The position numbers were made by a program, and so were the translations under genes. Shown here piece by piece: positions 44,688 through 53,552 of a stretch of 64,000 bases of DNA. Each line of letters begins with the position of its first letter. Within the stretch, counting starts at the first letter, position 1. Below the pieces are notes generated by a model. That model worked only from the letters and a program-made list of their open reading frames with translations. It was not told the origin of the DNA and did no database searches. The stretch is from contig NZ_JAAOCA010000002.1 in assembly GCF_014694385.1 (NCBI RefSeq), positions 124,001-188,000 on the forward strand, in the 5' to 3' direction. This DNA is from Pseudomonas typographi. Lineage in GTDB: Bacteria > Pseudomonadota > Gammaproteobacteria > Pseudomonadales > Pseudomonadaceae.

Positions 44688-44721
44688 ACCAGCGCCCAAG
44701 GCCGCTGCGCAGGGGGCAAAC

Positions 44722-45090
44722 ATGGAAGGCGTAGCATCGCAAAAAGGCATGTCGCCGCTGGGCTGGCTTTTTGTGGTGGCGGTGCTGGCCTGCGCGGTAA
44801 GCCTGGGGTTGAAGCTCGGCCCCCATTACATGACGTTCTGGAGCCTGAAGAAGGTGATGGACCGCGCCGCCACGGAGCGCGCCGATAGCGCCAGCGACTT
44901 TTACCAGCGCGTGCAGCGTGGCGTGCAGGTGAATGGTGTCGAGGGCCTGGATTTGAAAAAAGCATTGAGCATCGAAGAGCAAGGTGGCGTGATCCGCGCG
45001 CACCTGAATTATGAAAAACGTGAACACCTGGTGGCCAACCTCGACCTGGTCCTGGTGTTTACCCACGATACGAGCGTGACTGCCCAGTGA
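44722..45090 (+). CDS. DUF4845 family membrane protein
   Basis: 122-aa protein with one N-terminal membrane segment ([23 protein letters not shown]) and a small periplasmic domain ([42 protein letters not shown]). It belongs to DUF4845, regularly found between lepB and rnc in Pseudomonas; function unknown. Its stop overlaps the rnc GTG start by four bases, so translation is coupled. A role linked to signal peptidase or RNase III is inferred from position only. Confidence 0.9.
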   Translation: MEGVASQKGMSPLGWLFVVAVLACAVSLGLKLGPHYMTFWSLKKVMDRAATERADSASDFYQRVQRGVQVNGVEGLDLKKALSIEEQGGVIRAHLNYEKREHLVANLDLVLVFTHDTSVTAQ

Positions 45091-45776
45091 GTGTTTCGTT
45101 GAACCGGCTCGAGCGCCAACTCGGCCATACCTTCAAAGACAAGGACCAAATGGTTCTGGCACTCACGCACCGCAGCTTTGCTGGGCGCAACAACGAGCGC
45201 CTGGAGTTTCTTGGCGACGCGATCCTGAACTTCGTGGTGGGCGAGGCCCTTTACGAGCGCTTCCCGCAGGCCCGCGAAGGGCAACTGTCGCGCTTGCGCG
45301 CACGGCTGGTCAAGGGCGAAACCCTGGCATTGCTGGCCCGCGGTTTCGACTTGGGCGAGTACCTGCGCCTGGGCTCCGGTGAGCTCAAAAGCGGGGGCTT
45401 TCGCCGTGAATCGATCCTGGCCGACGCGCTCGAGGCGCTGATCGGCGCCATCTACCTCGATGCCGGCATGGCGGCGGCTCGCGAGCGTGTGCTGGCCTGG
45501 TTAGCCAGCGAATTCGACAGCTTGACGTTGGTCGACACCAATAAAGACCCGAAAACCCGCCTGCAGGAGTTCCTGCAATCGCGGGCCTGCGAGCTGCCGC
45601 GCTATGAGGTAGTGGATATCCAGGGCGAACCCCATTGCCGTACCTTCTTCGTCGAATGCGAAGTGGGCCTGCTCAACGAAAAAAGCCGCGGGCAGGGCGT
45701 GAGCCGCCGCATCGCTGAACAAGTGGCCGCCGCTTCGGCCCTGATCGCCTTGGGCGTGGAGAATGGCAATGACTGA
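45087..45776 (+). CDS. rnc: Ribonuclease III
   Basis: 229-aa double-strand-specific endoribonuclease that processes rRNA and mRNA. The catalytic signature [25 protein letters not shown] is complete, as is the second acidic cluster [17 protein letters not shown]. The C-terminal dsRNA-binding domain is [22 protein letters not shown] to [18 protein letters not shown]. The start is GTG 45087, overlapping the DUF4845 stop. The 3' end overlaps the era start by eight bases. Confidence 0.96.
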   Translation: MSVSLNRLERQLGHTFKDKDQMVLALTHRSFAGRNNERLEFLGDAILNFVVGEALYERFPQAREGQLSRLRARLVKGETLALLARGFDLGEYLRLGSGELKSGGFRRESILADALEALIGAIYLDAGMAAARERVLAWLASEFDSLTLVDTNKDPKTRLQEFLQSRACELPRYEVVDIQGEPHCRTFFVECEVGLLNEKSRGQGVSRRIAEQVAAASALIALGVENGND

Positions 45777-46665
45777 TACCCCCACCCGCTGTGGCTATGT
45801 GGCCATCGTTGGCCGGCCGAACGTGGGCAAGTCCACGCTGCTGAACCATATCCTTGGGCAGAAACTCGCAATCACCTCACGCAAGCCACAGACCACGCGC
45901 CATACCATGCTGGGTATTAAAACCAACGGCCCGGTGCAGGCGGTGTATGTCGACACCCCCGGTATGCATAAGGCCAACGACAAAGCCTTGAACCGCTACA
46001 TGAACAAGACGGCCTCGGCCGCGCTCAAGGATGTAGACGTGGTGATCTTCGTGGTCGACCGCACCCGCTGGACGGACGAGGACCAATTGGTACTCGACCG
46101 TGTGCAGTACGTCGCAGGGCCGGTCATCATCGCGATCAACAAGCTTGACCGCATGGAAGAAAAGGCCGATTTGATCCCGCACCTGGAATGGTTGCAACAG
46201 CAATTGCCCAAGGCCGAGGTGGTGCCTATTTCCGCCCAGCAGGGCCATAACCTCGACACCCTCGAGGCACTGATCGGCAACTTTTTGCCTGAAGGCGACC
46301 ATTTCTTCCCCGAAGACCAGATTACCGACCGTAGCAGCCGTTTCCTGGCCGCCGAGCTGATCCGCGAAAAAGTCATGCGCCAACTGGGCGCTGAGCTGCC
46401 GTACCAGGTCACCGTCGAAATCGAAGAGTTCAAGCAGCAAGGCCGTACCCTGCACATTCATGGGTTGATCCTGGTCGAGCGTGACGGGCAAAAGAAGATC
46501 ATCATTGGCGACAAGGGCGAGCGCATCAAACGCATCGGCACCGAAGCGCGCAAAGACATGGAACAGATGTTCGACGCCAAGGTGATGCTCAACCTCTGGG
46601 TCAAGGTCAAGGGCGGCTGGAGCGACGACGAGCGCGCACTGCGTTCGTTGGGGTACACGGATTAA
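45769..46665 (+). CDS. era: GTPase Era
   Basis: 298-aa GTPase required for 30S subunit maturation. G1 [13 protein letters not shown]2 region [12 protein letters not shown]3 DTPGMH, G4 NKLDRM and the C-terminal KH domain ([33 protein letters not shown]) are all present. I place the start at ATG 45769 because GGAG at 45758-45761 is seven bases away; an ATG at 45763 is too close to it. It overlaps the rnc end, so the two are translationally coupled. Confidence 0.96.
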   Translation: MTDTPTRCGYVAIVGRPNVGKSTLLNHILGQKLAITSRKPQTTRHTMLGIKTNGPVQAVYVDTPGMHKANDKALNRYMNKTASAALKDVDVVIFVVDRTRWTDEDQLVLDRVQYVAGPVIIAINKLDRMEEKADLIPHLEWLQQQLPKAEVVPISAQQGHNLDTLEALIGNFLPEGDHFFPEDQITDRSSRFLAAELIREKVMRQLGAELPYQVTVEIEEFKQQGRTLHIHGLILVERDGQKKIIIGDKGERIKRIGTEARKDMEQMFDAKVMLNLWVKVKGGWSDDERALRSLGYTD

Positions 46666-46754
46666 ACGGCAGGCTGCAAGCCACAAGCCGCACGGCCGTG
46701 GCTTCGAGCATGAGCCTTATGGCATGAGGGCTGCGACGTGAAGCTCAACCCCCC

Positions 46755-47441
46755 ATGCCGCTGACCACCGATACTCACCACGCCTACGTCCTGCACACGC
46801 GGCCTTACCGGGAAACCAGCGCGCTGGTGGATTTTTTTTCCGCCGAAGGGGTGGTACGCGGGGTGTTGCGCAGCGCCCGGGGCAAGGCCGGCAGCGTAGC
46901 GCGGCCGTTTGCACCGCTGGAGGTGGCGTTGCGTGGGCGCGGCGAACTCAAGACCGTGGCGCGCTTGGAGCCCACCAGCAATGGCCTGTGGTTGACTGGC
47001 CAGGCGCTGTTCAGCGGGCTCTACATGAACGAGCTATTGGTGCGGTTGCTGCCGGCCCAGGTGGCGCACCCGGCGCTGTATGAGCATTACCAACTGACAC
47101 TCCAGGCGCTGGCCGAAGGCCGCGCCCTCGAGCCGCTGCTGCGCAGCTACGAATGGCGCCTGCTCGATGAGCTGGGTTACGCCTTCGCCCTCGACCACGA
47201 CCTCCATGGCCAGCCGTTGGCGGCGCAGGCGTTCTACCGGCTGCAGCCGGAGGCCGGGCTGGAGCCCATCGCGCACGCGCAACCGGGCATGTTCCTCGGG
47301 GCCGACCTGTTGGCCATGGCCGAGGCCGACTGGGCCGCCCCCGGTGCCCTGGCCGCGGCCAAACGGTTGATGCGCCAGGCGTTGGCCGCACACCTGGGCG
47401 GGCGGCCGCTGGTGAGCCGCGAGCTGTTTCGCAAGCCATAG
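46755..47441 (+). CDS. recO: DNA repair protein RecO
   Basis: 228-aa recombination mediator that helps RecA load on gaps with RecR. The N-terminal OB fold is visible in [34 protein letters not shown], and [13 protein letters not shown] and [12 protein letters not shown] mark the helical part. As in many gamma-proteobacteria there is no zinc-binding Cys cluster. It follows era by 89 bases; that gap has a short repeat-like GC-rich stretch but no gene. Confidence 0.94.
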   Translation: MPLTTDTHHAYVLHTRPYRETSALVDFFSAEGVVRGVLRSARGKAGSVARPFAPLEVALRGRGELKTVARLEPTSNGLWLTGQALFSGLYMNELLVRLLPAQVAHPALYEHYQLTLQALAEGRALEPLLRSYEWRLLDELGYAFALDHDLHGQPLAAQAFYRLQPEAGLEPIAHAQPGMFLGADLLAMAEADWAAPGALAAAKRLMRQALAAHLGGRPLVSRELFRKP

Positions 47442-47495
47442 CCGCCTGGGGGCGCGGCGGCGTATCCTGTGGCCCCCACTCACAGGAGACCTGCC

Positions 47496-48242
47496 GTGAC
47501 CACCACCAACCGCATCCTGCTGGGCGTGAACATTGATCACGTCGCCACCCTGCGCCAGGCCCGCGGCACCCGTTACCCGGACCCGGTCAAGGCCGCGTTG
47601 GATGCCGAACAGGCGGGCGCCGATGGTATTACCGTGCACCTGCGTGAAGACCGCCGGCACATCCAGGAGCGCGACGTGCTGCTGCTCAAGGATGTGCTGC
47701 AAACCCGGATGAACTTCGAAATGGGTGTGACCGAAGCCATGCTCGCCTTCGCCGAGCGTTTACGCCCGGCGCACGTTTGCCTGGTGCCGGAAACCCGCCA
47801 GGAACTGACCACCGAAGGCGGCCTCGATGTCGCCCGGCAGCAGGCGCGTATCCAGGCCGCGGTGCAGCGTTTGAGCGCGGTGGGCAGCGAGGTGTCGCTG
47901 TTCATCGACGCCGACCCGCGGCAAATCGATTCCGCCCACGCCGTGGGGGCGCCGGCGATCGAACTGCACACCGGGCGTTATGCCGACGCGCACACCCCTG
48001 CCGAAGCCGCTGCCGAATGGCAGCGCATCGCCGACGGGGTGGCCCAAGGCGCGCAATGGGGCCTGGTGGTCAATGCCGGGCATGGCCTGAATTACCACAA
48101 CGTAGAGGCGATCGCCGCGATACCTGGGGTGAATGAGTTGAACATCGGCCATGCCTTGGTTGCGCATGCCTTGTTCGTGGGGTTCCCCGCCGCGGTGGCG
48201 CAGATGAAGGCCTTGATCACGGCGGCCGCCCAGCGCCGCTGA
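47496..48242 (+). CDS. pdxJ: Pyridoxine 5'-phosphate synthase
   Basis: 248-aa TIM-barrel enzyme that condenses 3-amino-1-hydroxyacetone phosphate with deoxyxylulose phosphate to form pyridoxine phosphate. Key blocks are [18 protein letters not shown] at the N-terminus, [49 protein letters not shown] and [17 protein letters not shown]. The start is a GTG at 47496 with AGGAG eight bases before it. It follows recO, the usual Pseudomonas order, and ends this operon; no acpS follows. Confidence 0.96.
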   Translation: MTTTNRILLGVNIDHVATLRQARGTRYPDPVKAALDAEQAGADGITVHLREDRRHIQERDVLLLKDVLQTRMNFEMGVTEAMLAFAERLRPAHVCLVPETRQELTTEGGLDVARQQARIQAAVQRLSAVGSEVSLFIDADPRQIDSAHAVGAPAIELHTGRYADAHTPAEAAAEWQRIADGVAQGAQWGLVVNAGHGLNYHNVEAIAAIPGVNELNIGHALVAHALFVGFPAAVAQMKALITAAAQRR

Positions 48243-48441
48243 CCCGCGCTGCATTACGGATTACGGCCAGTGCCTGAACCTGGTTGGCTATCGTTTCGTG
48301 GGCAGCACGTTTTACGCAGCCAGGCAATCAAGCGCTACTGGCCCGCGCACCTGGCCGCGGCATGGCTACCCCGTCACAGCATGCGGCAATAGGGGGTGCG
48401 CACAGCGAATGTGACGGCGTGAAGGATTCTGCTTCACATTT

Positions 48442-48460
48442 GAGAATATTTATCATTAAA
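48442..48460 (+). promoter_or_regulatory. Fur box upstream of the fecI-like sigma gene
   Basis: GAGAATATTTATCATTAAA agrees with the Fur consensus at 13 of 19 positions, including the ATCATTA half. It lies 38-56 bases before the sigma factor start, the expected place for iron repression of a FecI-type gene. Confidence 0.65.
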
Positions 48461-48497
48461 ATCGCGCTTTCGTCCGTTTCGTCACACAGCGCCCACC

Positions 48498-49067
48498 ATG
48501 ACCGAACCCACCCGCGCGCCTGAGCCGGCTGCACCACTGCAGCCCGATACCCGTGCGCAGTTTCTCGAAGTGTTCCTGGCCGAGCGCCCGCGCATGGAGG
48601 CGGTGGTGGCGCGCCGGGTGGGTTGCCGGCAAACCGCGGCAGACCTCGTACAAGAGCTGTTCCTGCGTTTCTGGCGGCGGCCACAGACGCAGGTGGGGGA
48701 GCTGCGCCATTACCTGATGCGCAGCGCGGGGAACCTGGCCATCGACCATTTACGCAGTGAAGACGCGCGTGAACGCTTGGCCAACGGCTTGGCCCCGCTG
48801 GGCGATGAAGCGGTGGGCGCCTCGCCACACCAGGCGCTGGAAGCCGGAAGCGAGTTGCGCCACGTCGAGGCCGCGCTGCGTGCGTTGCCGGAGCGGACCC
48901 GGCGGATATTTCTGCTCAACCGCATTCATGGGCGCACGTACGCCGAGATCGCCAAAGCGATGCAGGTATCCCAAAGCGCCGTGGAAAAACATATGATGCG
49001 CGCGCTGCAAGCGTGCAAGGCCAGCTTGCGCGATACCACTTGCCCGCCAGGGAATGCCGGCCCATGA
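48498..49067 (+). CDS. FecI-type ECF sigma factor (iron starvation)
   Basis: 189-aa ECF sigma factor of the iron-starvation group. Region 2 covers FLEVFLAERPRMEAVVARRVGCRQTAADLVQELFLRFW and LRHYLMRSAGNLAIDHLRSEDAR; region 4 is LPERTRRIFLLNRIHGRTYAEIAKAMQVSQSAVEKHMMRALQACK. It should transcribe the receptor gene two positions downstream when the receptor binds its ferric ligand. It is preceded by a Fur box and overlaps the FecR-like gene by four bases. The cognate siderophore is not evident from sequence. Confidence 0.93.
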   Translation: MTEPTRAPEPAAPLQPDTRAQFLEVFLAERPRMEAVVARRVGCRQTAADLVQELFLRFWRRPQTQVGELRHYLMRSAGNLAIDHLRSEDARERLANGLAPLGDEAVGASPHQALEAGSELRHVEAALRALPERTRRIFLLNRIHGRTYAEIAKAMQVSQSAVEKHMMRALQACKASLRDTTCPPGNAGP

Positions 49068-50038
49068 CAGCCCACCGCGTTAACCCCCTTGCCGCCCGCC
49101 AAGCCCTGAAGTGGCTGAGCGTGTTGGCCAACCAACCTAGCGAGGCGCAACGGCGCGCGTTCGAGCGTTGGCTAGGCCAGGCCCCCGCTCACGCCCAAGC
49201 CTGGCAGCAGGCCAGCCAGGCCTGGGTGCGCAGCGAAGCGCCGGCGCGCACCCTGGCCGATGAAGACGCCGTGGCCCTGCAGGACTTGCTCCAGGCGATG
49301 GATGCACCGCCCAGGCGGCGCGCACCGTGGGCGGCGGCGCTGGCCACTGCCGCCGGCGTGCTGGTGCTGGTCGGTAGCTTGGCCGGCTGGCGCCCCGACC
49401 ACTGGCTGCAAGACCTCGGTGCCGACCATGTATGCCCAGCCGGGCCGGTGTGTTCCCTGACCTTGGCAGACGGCTCGCAGCTCACGCTCGACGCGGATAC
49501 GGCCATCGCCGTGGACCTTACGCCGGGGCGGCGCCAGGTGCAGGTGCGCCGGGGCGCGGTGTTCTTCAAGGTCAGCCACACCGGCCAGCCATTCGTGGTG
49601 CAGGCCGGTGGCGGCGACGTGCGGGTGATGGGCACCGAGTTCGAAGTGCGGCGCCAGGCCAGTGATGAGCGGGTCACCGTACTGGGCGGCAAGGTGGCGG
49701 TGCGCGCCGCCGCCGGCCAGCCGGAGCAGGTACTCCAGGCCGACCAGCAAGTGGCCTATGCCCACGGCCACGCCACGCCAGTGGGCCAGGTCGACAGTGC
49801 AACGCTGTTGGGCTGGCGTGACGGCTGGCTGAGCTACTACCAGGCGCCGTTGGCGCGGGTGGTCGCAGACCTCGCAGCCCACTACCCGGGGCGCATCCTG
49901 TTGCTCAACGATGAACTGGCCGCGCGTACCCTGAGCGGCAGTTTCCCCAGCCGCGACCCCCAGGCGGTGATCGATTCGCTGCAAAAAGTATTGGGGTTCG
50001 AGCAACGCCGCTGGCTGGGCGTGATCGTGCTGCGTTGA
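49064..50038 (+). CDS. FecR-type anti-sigma regulator
   Basis: 324-aa inner-membrane regulator. The N-terminal cytoplasmic DUF4880 segment (NPLAARQALKWLSVLANQPSEAQRRAFERWLGQAPAHAQAW) binds the sigma factor. One TM segment lies near residues 88-105 (AALATAAGVLVLVGSLAGW). The periplasmic FecR domain (LTLADGSQLTLDADTAIAVDL, RRGAVFFKV, VQAGGGDVRVMGTEFEVRR) and the STN-like C-terminus (LAAHYPGRILLLNDELAARTLSGSFPSRDPQAVIDSLQKVLG) contact the receptor. Its start ATG overlaps the sigma gene stop. Confidence 0.93.
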   Translation: MTAHRVNPLAARQALKWLSVLANQPSEAQRRAFERWLGQAPAHAQAWQQASQAWVRSEAPARTLADEDAVALQDLLQAMDAPPRRRAPWAAALATAAGVLVLVGSLAGWRPDHWLQDLGADHVCPAGPVCSLTLADGSQLTLDADTAIAVDLTPGRRQVQVRRGAVFFKVSHTGQPFVVQAGGGDVRVMGTEFEVRRQASDERVTVLGGKVAVRAAAGQPEQVLQADQQVAYAHGHATPVGQVDSATLLGWRDGWLSYYQAPLARVVADLAAHYPGRILLLNDELAARTLSGSFPSRDPQAVIDSLQKVLGFEQRRWLGVIVLR

Positions 50039-50141
50039 GTGCGCCAAATATTTTCAAAATGTGTGTGAGGTACTGGCCCCGTTGCTCCGTCTAGACACTA
50101 CATGCGAGTAATTCTTATTCGAATCCATGACGGGGAGCAGA

Positions 50142-52580
50142 ATGAAACACAGGATTGAACCAGCGCGTCGTTCGGTAAAAAGCTGGCTGGGGGCATCGGT
50201 GTTGTTCGCCGGCTGCGCCACGGCGATGGCAGTGGCCGCCGCCCGTGCCGATGAGCCGGCCGGCACCGCCCAGGGCGTGCAGTACGCCTTCGCTATCGGT
50301 GCCAAGGCGTTGCCCCAGGCGCTGGGGGAATTCAGCCGGGTGACCGGGTTGAGTGTGATCTATACCGTGCAGGTGCCCAGCCAGGTCCAGGCCCCGGCCC
50401 TCAGCGGCCGCATGAGCGCAGACGCGGCCATGGGCCAATTGCTGGCGGGCACTGGGTTTACCTTTCGCCACACCGACGCCATGACCGTGGTGCTCGAGCC
50501 CTTGGCCCAGGACGGCGCCTTGAGCTTGCCCAGCAGCCAGATTACCGCCAGCCTCGACCGCGAAGGTGGCAATAGCTACCAACCGCCCGCGACCAGCTCG
50601 ATTGCCCGCGCCTCGGCGCGGGTGCAAGACATCCCCCAGTCGATCAATGTGGTCGCCAGCCAAGTGATCAAGGATCAGGCGCCGCGTAACCTTGACGATG
50701 CCTTGAACAACGTCAGCGGTATTACCCAAGGCAACACCCTGGGCAGCACCCAGGATTCGGTACTCAAGCGTGGCTTTGGCGACAACCGAGATGGTTCGAT
50801 CATGCAAGATGGCATGCCGTTGGTGCAGGGCAGGGCATTGAACGCCACCACCGACCGGGTCGAAGTGCTCAAGGGCCCAGCCTCGCTGCTGTATGGCATC
50901 CAAGACCCGGGCGGGGTGGTCAACTTGGTGGCCAAGCGGCCTCAGCTCACGCAGTACAATGCGCTGACCGCGCGCGGCTCCAGCTATGGCAACGGCAAGA
51001 ACGGCAGCGGCGGTACCCTCGACACCACCGGGCCACTGGGCGACAGCGGCCTTGCCTACCGGTTGATCGTCGACCATGAAGACGAAGACTATTGGCGCAA
51101 TTTCGGCACCCATCGCGAAAGCCTGGTGGCGCCGTCACTGGCGTGGTACGGCGAAAACACCGAGGTGGTCGCCAGCTACCAGCACCGCGAGTTCCTCACC
51201 CCTTTCGATCGCGGCACCGTCATCAACCCCAACACCAACCACCCGCTCGACATCCCGGCCACCCGCCGGCTCGACGAGCCATTCAACGACATGGAAGGCC
51301 GCTCCGACCTTTACCAACTGCAGGTCGACCACCACCTGAACGACGACTGGAAAGCGCACCTGGGCTTTAGCTACAACCGCGAAACCTATGACGCCAGCCA
51401 AATACGGGTGACCGCGGTGAACCCCACCGCCGGCACGCTCACCCGCAGCATGGACGGCACCCATAACGCGATCACCCATGACCGCTTCACCACCCTGAGC
51501 GTGGAAGGCTCGCAGAACCTGTTCGGGCTGCAGCATGATTTGGTACTGGGCCTGGACGACGAATACCGCAAAATCTACCGCTCAGACCTGATCCGGCAAA
51601 AAAGCCTTACCACCTTCAGCTACACCAACCCGAATTATGGCCACGAGGTAGAAGGCAGCACGGTCAGCGCCTCCGACAGCGCGCAGTTGGATGACCTGCG
51701 CAGCAATTCGCTGTTCATGCAGGATTCGGTACACCTGAGCGACCACTGGATTTTCGTGGCCGGTGGCCGCTACCAACTGTATGACCAGTACGCGGGCAAA
51801 GGTCGGCCATTCAACGCCAACACCGATGCCAGCGGGCAAACCTGGGTGCCACGGGCAGGGCTGGTGTACAAGCTCAATGAACAGTGGTCGTTCTATGGCA
51901 GCTACACCGAGTCGTTCAAACCCAATTCCAGCATTGCCGCGCTGAGCGGTAACACGGTGCTGGATTCAGGCTTCAAGCCCGAAGAGGGCAAGGCCTGGGA
52001 AATCGGCGCCAAATTGGATATCCCCGGGGCGATCACCGGCACCGTGGCGCTGTACGACATCAAAAAACGCAACGTGCTGGTTTCGCAGGATGTGTCCGGC
52101 ACCACCACCTACAGCCTGGCGGGGGCGGTGCGCTCGCGGGGGCTGGAAGTGGACCTGACCGGCCAGCTCAGCCAGCACTGGAGCTTGATCGGCAGCTATG
52201 CCTACACCGATGCCGAGGTCACGGACGACCCTGACTACAAGGGCAACCGCCTGCAGAACGTGGCGCGCAACGGCGCCTCGGTGCAAGCGGTGTACGACTT
52301 CGGCAGCTTGTTCGGCGGCGACCGCCTGCGCGTGGGCAGCGGTGCCCGCTACGTGGGCAAACGGGCGGGGGATGCGGCCAACAGCTTCGACTTGGACGCT
52401 TACACCGTGGCCGACGCCTTCGCCAGCTATGACACGCACGTCGGTGGGCATAACGTGAATGTTAAGTTCAACGTGAAGAATCTGTTCGATCGCACCTACT
52501 ACACCTCGGCGGCCAGCCGTTATTACGTGTCGATGGGCGATTCGCGCCAGTTCGTGCTGTCGAGCACGGTGGAGTTCTGA
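50142..52580 (+). CDS. TonB-dependent siderophore receptor/transducer (FecA/FpvA type)
   Basis: 812-aa outer-membrane receptor controlled by the adjacent sigma/anti-sigma pair. The signal peptide ends near AAARADEP; the STN domain (FAIGAKALPQALGEFSRVTGLSVIYT to MGQLLAGTGFTFRHT) is the signalling part. The plug has RVQDIPQSINVVASQVIKDQAPRNLDDALNNVSGIT and DRVEVLKGPASLLYGIQDPGGVVNLVAKRP. The barrel ends with RQFVLSSTVEF, a normal C-terminal strand. The start is ATG 50142 with GGGGAG before it. Ligand unknown; overall form suggests a hydroxamate or pyoverdine-like ferric siderophore. Confidence 0.92.
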   Translation: MKHRIEPARRSVKSWLGASVLFAGCATAMAVAAARADEPAGTAQGVQYAFAIGAKALPQALGEFSRVTGLSVIYTVQVPSQVQAPALSGRMSADAAMGQLLAGTGFTFRHTDAMTVVLEPLAQDGALSLPSSQITASLDREGGNSYQPPATSSIARASARVQDIPQSINVVASQVIKDQAPRNLDDALNNVSGITQGNTLGSTQDSVLKRGFGDNRDGSIMQDGMPLVQGRALNATTDRVEVLKGPASLLYGIQDPGGVVNLVAKRPQLTQYNALTARGSSYGNGKNGSGGTLDTTGPLGDSGLAYRLIVDHEDEDYWRNFGTHRESLVAPSLAWYGENTEVVASYQHREFLTPFDRGTVINPNTNHPLDIPATRRLDEPFNDMEGRSDLYQLQVDHHLNDDWKAHLGFSYNRETYDASQIRVTAVNPTAGTLTRSMDGTHNAITHDRFTTLSVEGSQNLFGLQHDLVLGLDDEYRKIYRSDLIRQKSLTTFSYTNPNYGHEVEGSTVSASDSAQLDDLRSNSLFMQDSVHLSDHWIFVAGGRYQLYDQYAGKGRPFNANTDASGQTWVPRAGLVYKLNEQWSFYGSYTESFKPNSSIAALSGNTVLDSGFKPEEGKAWEIGAKLDIPGAITGTVALYDIKKRNVLVSQDVSGTTTYSLAGAVRSRGLEVDLTGQLSQHWSLIGSYAYTDAEVTDDPDYKGNRLQNVARNGASVQAVYDFGSLFGGDRLRVGSGARYVGKRAGDAANSFDLDAYTVADAFASYDTHVGGHNVNVKFNVKNLFDRTYYTSAASRYYVSMGDSRQFVLSSTVEF

Positions 52581-52652
52581 CCCGTCGGGTGGCTTTTGTG
52601 CCGCCCTTCCGCTTCTCGAAGTCGTTGATTTAAATAATATTCCGTTGGGGGG

Positions 52653-52681
52653 TTGACGCCCCGGCAAAGCCCCCCTAGAAT
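52653..52681 (+). promoter_or_regulatory. Sigma-70 promoter of the tRNA-Glu/tRNA-Gly operon
   Basis: TTGACG (52653-52658), 17-base spacer, TAGAAT (52676-52681), followed directly by a GC-rich discriminator GCGCGCC, which is typical of stringently controlled stable-RNA promoters. The tRNA-Glu begins 50 bases downstream. Confidence 0.85.
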
Positions 52682-52730
52682 GCGCGCCACTTGCAGCGCA
52701 AAGCGTTGCAAGAGTGAAAAGTTGTAGTGT

Positions 52731-52806
52731 GTCCCCTTCGTCTAGTGGCCTAGGACACCGCCCTTTCACGGCGGTAACAGGGGTTCGAGTCCCCTAGGGG
52801 ACGCCA
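52731..52806 (+). tRNA. tRNA-Glu (anticodon TTC)
   Basis: 76-nt cloverleaf including encoded CCA. Acceptor GTCCCCT pairs with AGGGGAC, the anticodon stem is CCGCC/GGCGG around CTTTCAC (TTC), and the T-loop is GGTTCGAGTCC. It is the first of two tRNAs transcribed together. Confidence 0.97.
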
Positions 52807-52810
52807 TATT

Positions 52811-52892
<82 letters not shown>

Positions 52893-52927
52893 TTTCTACA
52901 GGCTTCTATTGAAATCTGCAGAAACCC

Positions 52928-52953
52928 AAAAAAGAGGCTTCGGCCTCTTTTTT
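52928..52953 (+). terminator. Terminator downstream of the tRNA pair
   Basis: A-run, GAGGC (52934-52938), TTCG tetraloop, GCCTC (52943-52947), then TTTTTT. It lies 42 bases after tRNA-Gly and 35 bases inside the island's left repeat. Confidence 0.85.
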
Positions 52954-53108
52954 CGTTTCAGTAAGTTCCACTCAAAAGCACTACCAGCCGCGTTTTTTAG
53001 TACATTTTTTGGTACATTAGTCCGGTGCTCGATAGGTCATTTTTTCGTGGTACTCACTCTTCGGGAACCGTACAAATCCCCTCTATTAAATGAGACGGCG
53101 TTTGTACA

Positions 53109-53164
53109 ATGGCGCTCACCGACACTCGGTCCGGCACGGCAAACTGTCGTGGTCTAACGATTCA
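53109..53164 (+). pseudogene. 5' remnant of a P4-type tyrosine integrase gene
   Basis: ATG at 53109 begins MALTDTR, the classic N-terminus of P4/CP4-type integrases. After codon 7 one base is off; read with a one-base correction it continues VRHGKLSWSND, which also fits this family. The frame is cut at 53165 by the IS3-type element, and no further integrase sequence is found on the other side. The integrase would have faced away from the tRNA, as is normal. The call rests on about 20 codons and on position. Confidence 0.6.
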
Positions 53165-53552
53165 GGACACCTCGATAAATAGTTTTTGCGCCTCCTGCCG
53201 TTCGTACTGATTTGGCGATCACTTTAATTCGTGGGCAAAGAAGGCTGTAGCTTTTCGAGGATAGCGTTGTCCATCTTCAGCTTCCGGATTTGCTGCTCAA
53301 GCTGGCGAATACGCTGTTGTTCCGATGTCAGCGGCTTCCGATTCCGGCACCCCCAAGCTGCTCGGCCTCGTACTGCTGAACCAGCGCCGAACCGCCGTCT
53401 CGCCCAGATCCAGATCTCGGCAGGCCTGACCCACACTCATCCTGGTCTTTGATCATCTTCACGGCCTCCAGCTTGAAGCTGGCGTCGAATTTGCTGTATT
53501 TCTTGCTCATCGGTACTCCTCGATAGGTGTAGTTCCACCTATCGAGGTGTCC
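53165..53552. mobile_element. Internally deleted IS3-family element (388 bp)
   Basis: Perfect 13-bp terminal inverted repeats, GGACACCTCGATA at 53165-53177 and its complement at 53540-53552, enclose an OrfA remnant. OrfB, about 800-900 bases in a full IS3 element, is missing, so the element could move only in trans. A subterminal hairpin (CTCGATAGGTG/CACCTATCGAG, 53519-53546) lies by the orfA start. Flanking bases (TCA and GGG) show no target duplication, which agrees with later rearrangement. The element interrupts the integrase gene at the island's left end. Confidence 0.75.
53218..53510 (-). pseudogene. IS3-type transposase OrfA, multiply frameshifted
   Basis: From ATG 53510 the minus strand reads MSKKYSKFDASFKLEAVKMI, then in another frame SVGQACRDLDLGETAVRRW (helix-turn-helix), then VQQYEAEQLG, then KPLTSEQQRIRQLEQQIR with KLKMDNAILEK (leucine zipper), and finally ATAFFAHELK before a TGA at 53218. 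Together this is a whole OrfA of about 95 residues broken by at least three or four single-base shifts. OrfB is absent. Confidence 0.8.

Noticed and set aside
46666..46754. Possible REP-type repeat between era and recO
   Set aside because: A GC-rich, partly repeated stretch, but I saw no second copy in this window and no clear palindromic unit.
50100..50125. Possible second Fur box before the FecA-like receptor
   Set aside because: TAATTCTTATTCGAAT has only a loose resemblance to the consensus; the receptor is expected to be driven by the FecI-type sigma factor instead, and I could not fix a confident -35/-10 for it.
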